Source: Arcobacter sp.
GTDB taxonomy: Bacteria; Campylobacterota; Campylobacteria; Campylobacterales; Arcobacteraceae
Reading direction: 5' to 3'
Length of the DNA: 64,000 bases
Assembly: GCA_020048055.1 (NCBI GenBank)
Contig: JAIFNA010000004.1
Coordinates: 114,879 to 178,878, forward strand
The notes beneath the pieces are model-generated. The model was not told the origin of the DNA. It searched no databases and saw nothing but the letters and a program-made list of their open reading frames with translations. How positions within the stretch are numbered: the first letter of the stretch is position 1; each line of letters begins with the position of its first letter. A program made the translations under genes and the position numbers. Of this stretch, positions 17,895-25,772 are shown piece by piece.

Positions 17895-20078
17895 CTATTT
17901 TTTACCTTGCAATGCTGCTAATATTTTATCTTTTGGTCCATCCGCCACTATTTTTCCTTCTGCTAAAACAATAATCCTATCCACAATATCCAGTGCTGTA
18001 AATCTATGTGTTATCACAATAAGTGTTTTATTTTCAACTATCTCTTTTAGTTTTACAACAAGTGCTTTTTCCAAACCAATATCAAGTCCCGTTGTTGGCT
18101 CATCAAGGATTAAAATTGATGGGTCATTTACAACAGCTCTTGCCATTGCTACAAGATGTCTTTGTCCAACAGAAAGATTATTTCCACCCTCACCAACTTG
18201 AAGTCCATCACCCTGACCTGTTTTTTTAACCAAATCTTCTAGCCCTGTCATTTTAATAACTTCCATCATTCTAGCCTTACTGACTGGATGTGATAACTCG
18301 ATATTTTCTTTTAATGTACCGGAAAATAAAAATGGTTCTTGTGGCATCACTCCAATATTTTGACGAAGTTCGATTGGATGAACTGTTGAAATATCATGTC
18401 CATCAATAAAAATACTCCCCTTACTCGGAACATCAAGCCCTGTAATCATTCGTAAAATTGTACTTTTACCAGCACCGGTTTGACCAATAATGCCAACTTT
18501 TTCACCAGCTTGAATTTTAAATCGTATTTTATCAACTGAAGCATATTTACTATCTTTATAATAAAATTCAACATCTTTAAATTCTATTTCACCCTTAAGC
18601 TTACCGATTCCAATCTCTATTTGTTTATCAGTTTCAAGTGGAAGATGCCAAAAGTCATTAATAATGTTTAATGATTCCTTTATCTCTTTAAATTTAATCG
18701 TCATAACAGAAAGGTGTATAACAGGTATCATAGCTCTTGCTACAAGTATATTTACAGCTATAAGTCCACCAACAGTTAATCTATTTGCAGCAATCTCATA
18801 TACTCCAACAATAATTACAATGACATTTATAATTTGCATAAATGTTTGAGAAAAATTTAGTGAAAATACATTTAATGACTGTATTTTATTTGAAATTGTA
18901 TCTTGAAATGCAATTATATTTCTCCAATTAAATAGTTTTGTTGGAGTTGCATTTGATAATTTAACCATCTCGCTTCCACGAATAAGTTCAACTAAATAAT
19001 TTTGTTTTGTTTGTTGATTTTTTAGTCTATCCTTGCTCAGTTTTTCTATTGGTAGTTGCATAAAAATATTAAACACAATAATTAAAATAGCAACAATCAA
19101 AGGAACAGCCGCTAGATAAGGATTGATAATATAAATAACGGCAATAGCAACAAAGAAAAATGGTAAATCTATAACATTAATAATTGATTGTGTTGAAAAA
19201 AATGATTTTACTTGATTAAGCTCTCTAAATAAATCAGCCTTCATACCAATAAGCATAGTATCGTAACTAGAGCGTACCAAAAGCATCCGCTTCATCATCT
19301 CATCTTCAAAATATATCCCTAGACTTTTGTTCACTTTTTCAATAATATGATTTCTAACACTCTTAAAAAATAGATCAAACGCGAGTATTAAAATCACCCC
19401 TCCAGCTAAGACAAATAGGGTTTCAGTGGCATTATTTGGTATTACACGGTTATACACATTCATAGTAAATAAAGCCATAGCGATACCAAAAAAATTGATA
19501 AAAAATGTTAACGCGCCTATTTCAATATATTTTCTCCAAAATGATTTTACAGGCTTCCAAAACCAATCTTTACTTCTATCGATATCTATAAATTCACTTT
19601 TTTTCTGATCTCTAAATATTAAAATTACTTGTTTGAAATCTTTTAGGTATGAAACTGGATGACTTGTTGTTTCGCCTGTTTTCGGGTTAAAAAGTTTCGC
19701 TTCCCTCATTGCTTTGTTAAAATAAACAAAAGCTTCGCCTTTTTTATTTAAAATAATACAAGGGAGGAAATATTGAGCAATTTCAGTTGCTTTCATCTCT
19801 TTATTTACGGCATTTAGTCCCATTGAAAAGCATATCTCAACTGCCATACTAGGTGTAAAATTATCGTCACTTTGATGGGTAAAATTCAAAATAGTTTCTA
19901 GTGAAATATCACCATAATAGAAATCAAGAACTTTTTTTAAAGATAACAAAAGCGGATTATCTTTAAATTTATCAACCCTGTATGGATCTTCAACTGTTAC
20001 TGATTCCTCTTTTGTAAGAGGTTTTCCGTATTTTAAAAGCTCCTCTTCACTTAAATCTTTGATGTTTGCTAGTTCCAA
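17895..20078 (-). CDS. lapB: LapB-type T1SS ABC exporter with C39-like domain
   Basis: 727 residues. The N-terminal 150 residues form a C39 peptidase-like domain in which the catalytic Cys position (DNPLLLSL region) has no cysteine. It is thus a substrate-docking C39-like domain rather than a protease. Membrane helices occupy about 180-460. The nucleotide-binding domain has Walker A GQTGAGKST, signature LSVGQRH, Walker B ILILDEPTTGLD and switch ITHR. The signature LSVGQ, without double glycine, is common in this subfamily. Exporters of this type secrete large RTX or BIg-type adhesins. Transcribed with the fusion protein gene upstream (eight-base gap) and the HlyD gene downstream. Confidence 0.88.
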   Translation of the reverse strand: MELANIKDLSEEELLKYGKPLTKEESVTVEDPYRVDKFKDNPLLLSLKKVLDFYYGDISLETILNFTHQSDDNFTPSMAVEICFSMGLNAVNKEMKATEIAQYFLPCIILNKKGEAFVYFNKAMREAKLFNPKTGETTSHPVSYLKDFKQVILIFRDQKKSEFIDIDRSKDWFWKPVKSFWRKYIEIGALTFFINFFGIAMALFTMNVYNRVIPNNATETLFVLAGGVILILAFDLFFKSVRNHIIEKVNKSLGIYFEDEMMKRMLLVRSSYDTMLIGMKADLFRELNQVKSFFSTQSIINVIDLPFFFVAIAVIYIINPYLAAVPLIVAILIIVFNIFMQLPIEKLSKDRLKNQQTKQNYLVELIRGSEMVKLSNATPTKLFNWRNIIAFQDTISNKIQSLNVFSLNFSQTFMQIINVIVIIVGVYEIAANRLTVGGLIAVNILVARAMIPVIHLSVMTIKFKEIKESLNIINDFWHLPLETDKQIEIGIGKLKGEIEFKDVEFYYKDSKYASVDKIRFKIQAGEKVGIIGQTGAGKSTILRMITGLDVPSKGSIFIDGHDISTVHPIELRQNIGVMPQEPFLFSGTLKENIELSHPVSKARMMEVIKMTGLEDLVKKTGQGDGLQVGEGGNNLSVGQRHLVAMARAVVNDPSILILDEPTTGLDIGLEKALVVKLKEIVENKTLIVITHRFTALDIVDRIIVLAEGKIVADGPKDKILAALQGKK

Positions 20079-20086
20079 ATTTGCCT

Positions 20087-22543
20087 CTATTTAGTTTTTA
20101 ATTTTACTTTAAATTGCTTATTTATTTTGTCATAAATTGCTTGGAATACACCGTCCCAAACCCTAGCAGTTTTTTGTCGAAATAACTTAGCTGATGGATA
20201 CCAATATGATTTATCGCCAGTTGTTTCCCATCTCCAATCTGGAACTTTTTGTAAAGGAATCCAAACCTCTTTGTTTATTGCTCCACAAAGATGAGCCACA
20301 CTCGTATCACTACTTATTACTAAATCAAGTTGAGAAATCAGGTATGCTGTTTTATTAAAGTCTGTTAAGCTACCTGTTAAATCTATAACTTTGCTATCAA
20401 GTCCAGCTTTTGTAAGCTCCTCATTTTCAACACCAACCTGTAAAGTATAAACTGAAAATTTTGGATTTTCTATAATTGGACGGAAATATTCTACATCAAA
20501 TACTTTCCCATCGTAGCTCTCACCAGTCACACTAGCACTCCAGCAAATTCCAATATTTATCTTATTTTTCTCTTTTTTAATCTCAAGCCCACTATCTTTT
20601 GTTGGCATTAAATATGGATTTTTTGAAGGTATGTCTTTAATCTCTTTAACTCCAAATAAGTAAGGGAGAGAAAGCATAGGATATTGTAAATCAAAAGATG
20701 GGATCTCCTCTTTATCTCTCCCATAAAAATGATCCACATTTTTAAAACTATTTTCAAATAATGTTTTCAGCTCATCTCTACATTGAAGTATTACATTACA
20801 TTTATATCTCTCTTTAACTAAATCGATGAATTTGCCAAACATTATGCTATCACCAAACCCTTGTTCTGTATGCAATAATAATGTTTTCCCCTCTATGTTT
20901 TCAATTCCATTAAATTTCGGTTTAGAAAAAATTTCTTTATGCTTTAGGATATGTCCTCTCATCTCCTCTTTTTGAAATCTCCACTCATACTCTGCAAAAC
21001 CATTTAGAAAATCTTTTTTTGATAAATAAACAGTTGCTAAATCAAAATGCGCATTTTCAAAATCTGGTTTTAACTCAATCGCTTTTTTATAACTCTCTAC
21101 AGCCTTCTCTTTCATACCTAAATTTTTATAGCTTGTGCCAACATTGCTATACGCGTTGTACCCTAAAGGATCAAGCTTAATAGATATTTCATGTTGCTTT
21201 GCAGCTTCTTTATAGTTGTGAAGTTTATTATAGACATTACCCAAATTTGTATAAGCTCCACTATGTTTTGGCATTTTTAAAATTGCTGTTTTCAAAGCTT
21301 CAATAGATTCATCATATTTTTTTGCTTTGTTAAGTGCTGCTCCCATATTTGAATAAACTTCCACATAATCTGGATCAACATCAAGAGCCACTTGAAATAC
21401 ATTTGCACTCTCAATATATCTTTTTTGATTATAAAGGAGAACACCAAGATTGTTTATAGCTTTTGTATTTTTAGCATCAACTTTTATAGCTGTTTTGTAA
21501 GCTTCGATAGCTTGATTTGTATTGTTTATTTTTTCAAACAAGATACCAATATTGTTATAAAATTCCCCATTTTTTCTATCGCTTCTAATTGCATCATATG
21601 AAGCTTTTATCGCTTCATTTAATTTGTTTGCGCTTTTAAATGTATTTGATAAATTGTTATAAATAAATCCATTAAGAGGATCAAGCTTGATGGCTTTGAT
21701 ATAGTAATTTATAGCACTATTTGTATCATTCATAGCTTTAGAAACAACACCCAAACCATTTAAAGCGTCACTATAAATTGGATATTTTTTATAAGCTTCC
21801 AAATATATCTCTTTTGCTTTTTGGAAATCTTTTTCTTTGTATGCAACTGAAGCAACTTTTAAAATCTCAAGATACTCTTTTGAGACAACTTTACCTTTGT
21901 CATTTTTCAATTTTGCTATAAATGTTTCGCTATGTAGCTTATCATTAGCTACATCTTTTGGAAGTGTTGAGCTTTCTAAATTTGTAAAATTAAACTCCAA
22001 CAATGCCAATATATTAACGCCGTTATTTAACGATCCATTGCTTGCAATAGTAGTACTTATTTTATTGGTTACTGCATAAAAAAATCCATCTTGCTTTAAA
22101 CTTGATTTTAGAATTGCCACATCTTCAGTTGGAGCTTTTGAGTGTTGCATAGTACATAAGGAGATAATTCCATCAACCCTAAGTCCGTCTAAAATTTTCT
22201 CTCTAAAAACAGCTGGTGAAATAGCTTCAAAGTTATCGCTATCTGCATACTCCTTTGCTGTTTTTTTTATTAAAGATCTTGTATCAACACCAATAACCTT
22301 ACAACCAATATTTTTGATTAGTTCTTTACTCAGTCCCCCTGCTCCACAGCCATAATCTACGACAATACTGTTTCTATCCAATGTTTTAAAAAAATCGCAA
22401 ATATCTTTTGATAAATATTTTATCACTTTCTCTTCTCCATTATCAGTGTCAATTCCGAACCCTGATGTTAAAATTATTTTTTCTGTAGCTTCTGTCGATT
22501 TTTTTTCAACAAGTGTTGGATTGCATTCCAAGTTAACAGTCAT
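20087..22543 (-). CDS. Methyltransferase-TPR-glycosyltransferase fusion protein
   Basis: 818 residues in three parts. Residues about 55-165 form a SAM-dependent methyltransferase with motif I VVDYGCGAGG (61-70). Residues about 205-520 hold roughly nine TPR repeats of 34 residues. Residues about 550-800 match the glycosyltransferase-like end found in many bacterial TPR proteins (LLLHTEQGFGDSIMF, DLVISSDTSVAHLCGA, then PDWRW and WYPSAKLFRQ), related to GT9/GT41-type folds. First gene of the T1SS minus-strand operon. Its place suggests it modifies the secreted substrate or a surface glycan before export (inference). The fusion may be unusual; the sequence alone cannot show how common it is. Confidence 0.75.
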   Translation of the reverse strand: MTVNLECNPTLVEKKSTEATEKIILTSGFGIDTDNGEEKVIKYLSKDICDFFKTLDRNSIVVDYGCGAGGLSKELIKNIGCKVIGVDTRSLIKKTAKEYADSDNFEAISPAVFREKILDGLRVDGIISLCTMQHSKAPTEDVAILKSSLKQDGFFYAVTNKISTTIASNGSLNNGVNILALLEFNFTNLESSTLPKDVANDKLHSETFIAKLKNDKGKVVSKEYLEILKVASVAYKEKDFQKAKEIYLEAYKKYPIYSDALNGLGVVSKAMNDTNSAINYYIKAIKLDPLNGFIYNNLSNTFKSANKLNEAIKASYDAIRSDRKNGEFYNNIGILFEKINNTNQAIEAYKTAIKVDAKNTKAINNLGVLLYNQKRYIESANVFQVALDVDPDYVEVYSNMGAALNKAKKYDESIEALKTAILKMPKHSGAYTNLGNVYNKLHNYKEAAKQHEISIKLDPLGYNAYSNVGTSYKNLGMKEKAVESYKKAIELKPDFENAHFDLATVYLSKKDFLNGFAEYEWRFQKEEMRGHILKHKEIFSKPKFNGIENIEGKTLLLHTEQGFGDSIMFGKFIDLVKERYKCNVILQCRDELKTLFENSFKNVDHFYGRDKEEIPSFDLQYPMLSLPYLFGVKEIKDIPSKNPYLMPTKDSGLEIKKEKNKINIGICWSASVTGESYDGKVFDVEYFRPIIENPKFSVYTLQVGVENEELTKAGLDSKVIDLTGSLTDFNKTAYLISQLDLVISSDTSVAHLCGAINKEVWIPLQKVPDWRWETTGDKSYWYPSAKLFRQKTARVWDGVFQAIYDKINKQFKVKLKTK

Positions 22544-22582
22544 ACATTACTCCCTATTTTAGTTGATTTATTATTTATATTG

Positions 22583-22588
22583 ATTATA
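22583..22588 (-). promoter_or_regulatory. Extended -10 promoter for the T1SS operon
   Basis: Minus-strand TTGCTATAAT contains TGC-TATAAT, a good extended -10, placing transcription start about 33 bases before the ATG at 22543. No -35 is evident, as is usual in Campylobacterota. Confidence 0.6.
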
Positions 22589-22623
22589 GCAAGTGAAGCT
22601 TATTTGTAAACTAGCAATACGTT

Positions 22624-22920
22624 TTATAGTACATTTGTAACGGTAAAAAGTTTATTCTTGACTTCTACATATATTGTGAACAAGTAAGCATCTTCGTGGT
22701 TTATTTTTAGTTGTAATTCATAGTTTCCATCTTGTGAAACATCACCCCAGTGCTCAAACCCAACAACTTCATCTTCTCCGTCATAACTATACCTATCAAA
22801 TTGTGCCAATAACGTCTCTTTTAGATCTGCAACATCAATTATTTCCAAAGCCTCTAAATCCTTGACTACTTGCTTTAGCGTTTTTCTAAAAACTATGTTA
22901 TCTTCTTCAATACCAAACAT
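22624..22920 (-). CDS. Small acidic protein of unknown function, coupled to pyrB
   Basis: 98 residues, acidic, without membrane segment or signal peptide. The start ATG overlaps the pyrB stop by one base (TAATG), so it is almost certainly translated with pyrB. It contains the block DEVVGFEHWGDVSQDGNYEL and ends with an alternating hydrophobic strand pattern, suggesting a small alpha/beta fold. I do not recognise a family. It is not similar in length or motifs to PyrI, the regulatory subunit of enterobacterial aspartate carbamoyltransferase (no zinc cysteines). Confidence 0.7.
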   Translation of the reverse strand: MFGIEEDNIVFRKTLKQVVKDLEALEIIDVADLKETLLAQFDRYSYDGEDEVVGFEHWGDVSQDGNYELQLKINHEDAYLFTIYVEVKNKLFTVTNVL

Positions 22921-23822
22921 TAAATCTCCCTTTTAAAAGGAATTAATTTTTTTAAAATTGCCATCCTAACTGCAACACCGTTTTCAACTTGTTTCAAAAC
23001 TTTACTTCGTGGGTCAAGTAACATCTCATCAGTAATATCTATATTTCTATTAACTGGACCTGGATGAAGAAGCAAAATCTCTCTATTTCCAAATAATTCT
23101 TTTGTAATACAATAATTTTTAATATATTCTTGCTTTTGCTCCTCTTGAACCTCTTTAGATTCAATCACCTCGTGCCTCTCATGTTGAACCCTAAGGCTCA
23201 TAAGGATATCAAGCTCATCAATCACGCTAGTTAAGTCAGTAACTGTTTTAAACTTTGAAGTAACCTTAAATCTCTCCGGTGCAACTAGTATTGGAATAAG
23301 TCCAAATCTTGGTAATAATTCAAGATTTGAGGTTGCTACTCTTGAATTCACTATGTCTCCAACAATTGCAATTTTCTTTCCATTAATTTCACCATCAAAA
23401 TGCTCATTCATAGTAAATAAATCGAGTAAAGCTTGCGTTGGATGGGCATTTTTTCCATCCCCTGCGTTTATAATTGGACAACTAACATAGCTTTTTAAAC
23501 TTTCTGGTAAACCGCAATCTTTGTGTCTAATAATAATTGCATCTGGCTTCATAGCATTTAGATTTGCAACAGTATCTTCAACTGTTTCACCCTTGCTTGT
23601 TGAACTTGTATGCACTTCAAGATTAACAACATTTGCCCCTAGTCGTTTTGCAGCTATTTCAAAACTACTTCTTGTTCTTGTTGAACTTTCAAAAAAAAGT
23701 GTAACTATAATTTTTCCACTAAGTAAACTATTTGTCTCTAAATCTTGAAATAATCTAGCATCTTCAAATATCTCCAAAACTTCATCATTAGTAAGGTCAT
23801 TTGGTGTAATTAAGTGTTTCAT
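22920..23822 (-). CDS. pyrB: Aspartate carbamoyltransferase, catalytic subunit
   Basis: 300 residues, the usual size. It carries the carbamoyl phosphate motif STRTRSSFEIAAKRLGAN near 50-67, HPTQALLDLFT near 126-136, and the HPGPVNRN block near the C-terminus that binds aspartate. The reaction makes N-carbamoyl-aspartate, the committed step of pyrimidine synthesis. A promoter with extended -10 lies 26 bases upstream. No pyrI is present; the small following gene is not a match. Confidence 0.96.
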   Translation of the reverse strand: MKHLITPNDLTNDEVLEIFEDARLFQDLETNSLLSGKIIVTLFFESSTRTRSSFEIAAKRLGANVVNLEVHTSSTSKGETVEDTVANLNAMKPDAIIIRHKDCGLPESLKSYVSCPIINAGDGKNAHPTQALLDLFTMNEHFDGEINGKKIAIVGDIVNSRVATSNLELLPRFGLIPILVAPERFKVTSKFKTVTDLTSVIDELDILMSLRVQHERHEVIESKEVQEEQKQEYIKNYCITKELFGNREILLLHPGPVNRNIDITDEMLLDPRSKVLKQVENGVAVRMAILKKLIPFKREI

Positions 23823-23847
23823 CGATTCCCTTTTGAGATTTTTGTGG

Positions 23848-23853
23848 ATTATA
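23848..23853 (-). promoter_or_regulatory. Extended -10 promoter of pyrB
   Basis: Minus-strand TTGATATAAT (TGA-TATAAT) lies about 26 bases before the pyrB ATG, which is preceded by AAAGGGA. No attenuator or UMP-sensing hairpin is visible in the short leader. Confidence 0.6.
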
Positions 23854-23942
23854 TCAAATTTGAATTAAAATCAAAAAAATTTCCCATTTGCTATGTATTT
23901 AACTTAATTAAAGCTCTTAAAGAAAAGTTTAAGTGTTTCTGA

Positions 23943-23948
23943 TAATAT
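23943..23948 (+). promoter_or_regulatory. Extended -10 promoter of the BI-1 gene
   Basis: TTCTGATAATATTC contains TGA-TAATAT. Transcription would start about 23 bases before the ATG at 23978. The ribosome-binding site AAGGA is at 23966-23970. Confidence 0.45.
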
Positions 23949-23977
23949 TCCCAAAATCTCAATATAAGGAATGAAAC

Positions 23978-24697
23978 ATGTACAACAGAGAATATCTATC
24001 GGACGGTAAATCAAATAACGAAACATATTCAAGTTATGAATCACAAGCAGAGACAAGACCTGAAAATCTAATAGGATTTTTAAGAGCGACTTATCAACTT
24101 TTTGCAAGTAGTTTATTAGCAGCAACAGTTGGAGCTTATATTGGACTTGGAATGGCTTCTGTTATCTCAAGCTGGTATTGGGGACTTGTTATTTTAGAAT
24201 TTGCACTACTTTTTGGACTTTACGCTGTTAAAACAAAACCAGGAATTAATTTAGCTGTTTTATTTGGATTTACTTTTGTAAGTGGTCTTACGCTAACTCC
24301 GCTTTTAAGTTCAGTATTTAATATGCCAGGTGGAGCAGCTATTGTAGCTCAAGCATTTTTGATGACTTCAGTTGCATTTGGTGGAATTTCAATGTTTGCT
24401 ATGACTACTAAAAAAGATTTTAGTAGCATGGGAAAAATATTATTTATAGCAGTAATCATTTTGATAGTTGGTTCAATTAGTAATATTTTTATCGGTTCAC
24501 CAATTTTACAACTTGGTATCGCAATGGTTGGTGCTTTAGTGTTTAGTGCTTTTATCCTTTACGATACACAACAAATTATAAAAGGTGGTTTTTCAACTCC
24601 AATAGAAGCTGCAATTGCACTTTATTTGGATTTCCTAAACCTATTTGTATCACTTCTTCAAATCTTAGCTGCTTTCTCAAGCAATAAAGATGAATAG
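23978..24697 (+). CDS. Bax inhibitor-1/YccA-family membrane protein
   Basis: 239 residues with an N-terminal hydrophilic tail of about 28 residues and seven hydrophobic helices. The last part carries YDTQQIIKGG and AIALYLDFLNLFVSLLQIL, the signature end of the BI-1 family. Bacterial members (YbhL, YccA) are inner-membrane proteins; YccA modulates the FtsH protease and some homologues leak calcium. The role here is unknown. The start is supported by AAGGA eight bases upstream. Its stop overlaps the ThiD2-like gene by eight bases. Confidence 0.9.
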   Translation: MYNREYLSDGKSNNETYSSYESQAETRPENLIGFLRATYQLFASSLLAATVGAYIGLGMASVISSWYWGLVILEFALLFGLYAVKTKPGINLAVLFGFTFVSGLTLTPLLSSVFNMPGGAAIVAQAFLMTSVAFGGISMFAMTTKKDFSSMGKILFIAVIILIVGSISNIFIGSPILQLGIAMVGALVFSAFILYDTQQIIKGGFSTPIEAAIALYLDFLNLFVSLLQILAAFSSNKDE

Positions 24698-25082
24698 TGA
24701 AAATCTAAGACTATTAGATGCAAATCTAAATCGTCTTAGAGAAGGAATCAGAGTCGTTGAGGATATTTATAGATATATTTTCAACGACAAAACAACATCT
24801 TCAAGATTAAAATCCCTCAGACACATATCAAGATTAACCAACTACAACGAACTCTTAGATTCAAGAGATATAAAAAATGATGTTTTAAAAACCTCAACTA
24901 CAAGTGAGCAAACAAGGGAAAATCTAACTTCAATCTTAATAGCAAACTTCAAAAGAGCACAAGAAAGTGCAAGAGTTTTAGAAGAATTTGCCAAGTTAAT
25001 CTCTATAAAAGAAAGTGAAAACTTCAAATATATACGATACGAGCTCTACGATATTGAAAAAAATATAGCTAAAATTATTTAG
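24690..25082 (+). CDS. thiD2: ThiD2-like protein (putative HMP-phosphate kinase), stand-alone
   Basis: 130 residues. RLLDANLNRLREGIRVVED near the start and ESARVLEEFAKLI near the end are hallmarks of the ThiD2 domain, usually found fused in front of thiamine phosphate synthase (ThiE). In other bacteria ThiD2 phosphorylates hydroxymethylpyrimidine phosphate. Here the domain stands alone with no ThiE after it. The next gene is an unrelated cytochrome. Such single-domain proteins are often annotated loosely as thiamine phosphate pyrophosphorylase in this phylum. It overlaps the BI-1 gene by eight bases. Confidence 0.7.
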   Translation: MNSENLRLLDANLNRLREGIRVVEDIYRYIFNDKTTSSRLKSLRHISRLTNYNELLDSRDIKNDVLKTSTTSEQTRENLTSILIANFKRAQESARVLEEFAKLISIKESENFKYIRYELYDIEKNIAKII

Positions 25083-25100
25083 GTATAACCAAATAGTCGG

Positions 25101-25106
25101 TATAAT
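25101..25106 (+). promoter_or_regulatory. Candidate -10 for the cytochrome-pyrG unit
   Basis: GTCGGTATAATCCCGC contains a consensus TATAAT 37 bases before the ATG at 25143. No clear -35. Confidence 0.5.
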
Positions 25107-25142
25107 CCCGCTTTATAAATTACCAAAATCCAAAGGGACAAT

Positions 25143-25769
25143 ATGTTTCAAAAATCTTTTGCATCAATCGTATTAACTAGCTGTCTATTTAGTCAAACAA
25201 CTATGTGCTACAAAGAAAACTTTACAACACCATCAAAACTTGAAATATCACCACTTGACGGAGGGGAGTGCAATAGTTTACTATCTGTAAATGATATGAA
25301 CAAAAACGGCTGGACAATCAAAGATATATCTACTTCAAAAGCTGAAAATGGGGTAAATTATACTTATATATTTCAAAAAGAGATTGCCAATCAGATAGTA
25401 GTTACACCAAAAAATGAAACACTAAAATCACAATTTGTAGCTCTTGAAAATGAGCGGAATGAAGAAAAGAAGCAAGAAAAAGAACGTGAAGATATAATAA
25501 ATGGCAAAAAAGTATACGAAAAAGAATGCGCAACATGTCATGGTATCAATGGTGAACTAAGACCTTACACTTCAGGTCAACTAATAGGGATTAATAGTGA
25601 TGACTTTGTTGAGATGATGAGAGATTATGGACTAAATCAAAGAGATAATGGAGCTGGACTTTTAATGTCACCATACTCTTTAATTAGTAAAGAGCAAAAA
25701 GAAGTTGCCAAATACTTAGAAAGCATTAATGTATTAAAAAAACCAATAGATAAAAAAGAGAGTAAGTAA
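25143..25769 (+). CDS. Periplasmic monohaem cytochrome c protein
   Basis: 208 residues. A signal peptide (about residues 1-20) is followed by a domain of about 80 residues not recognised, a charged helix (100-115) and a class I cytochrome c domain. The haem motif is CATCH (Cys129, Cys132, His133), and Met175 in GAGLLMSPYS is a plausible axial ligand. It ends with a Lys-rich tail. It starts 60 bases after thiD2 and lies four bases before pyrG, so it is probably co-transcribed with pyrG, though the functions are unrelated. The electron partner cannot be told. Confidence 0.8.
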   Translation: MFQKSFASIVLTSCLFSQTTMCYKENFTTPSKLEISPLDGGECNSLLSVNDMNKNGWTIKDISTSKAENGVNYTYIFQKEIANQIVVTPKNETLKSQFVALENERNEEKKQEKEREDIINGKKVYEKECATCHGINGELRPYTSGQLIGINSDDFVEMMRDYGLNQRDNGAGLLMSPYSLISKEQKEVAKYLESINVLKKPIDKKESK

Positions 25770-25772
25770 AAG

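Noticed and set aside
17895..20078. A bacteriocin exporter with active C39 protease
   Set aside because: The catalytic Cys is missing from the N-terminal domain, which is the C39-like form of adhesin exporters.
2591..22543. A prophage or transposon
   Set aside because: No integrase, transposase, terminal repeats or phage structural genes are visible. The gene content is a coherent secretion locus between core genes.
24690..25082. A thiamine phosphate synthase (ThiE)
   Set aside because: The 130 residues match only the ThiD2 domain; the ThiE barrel with its phosphate-binding loops is absent.
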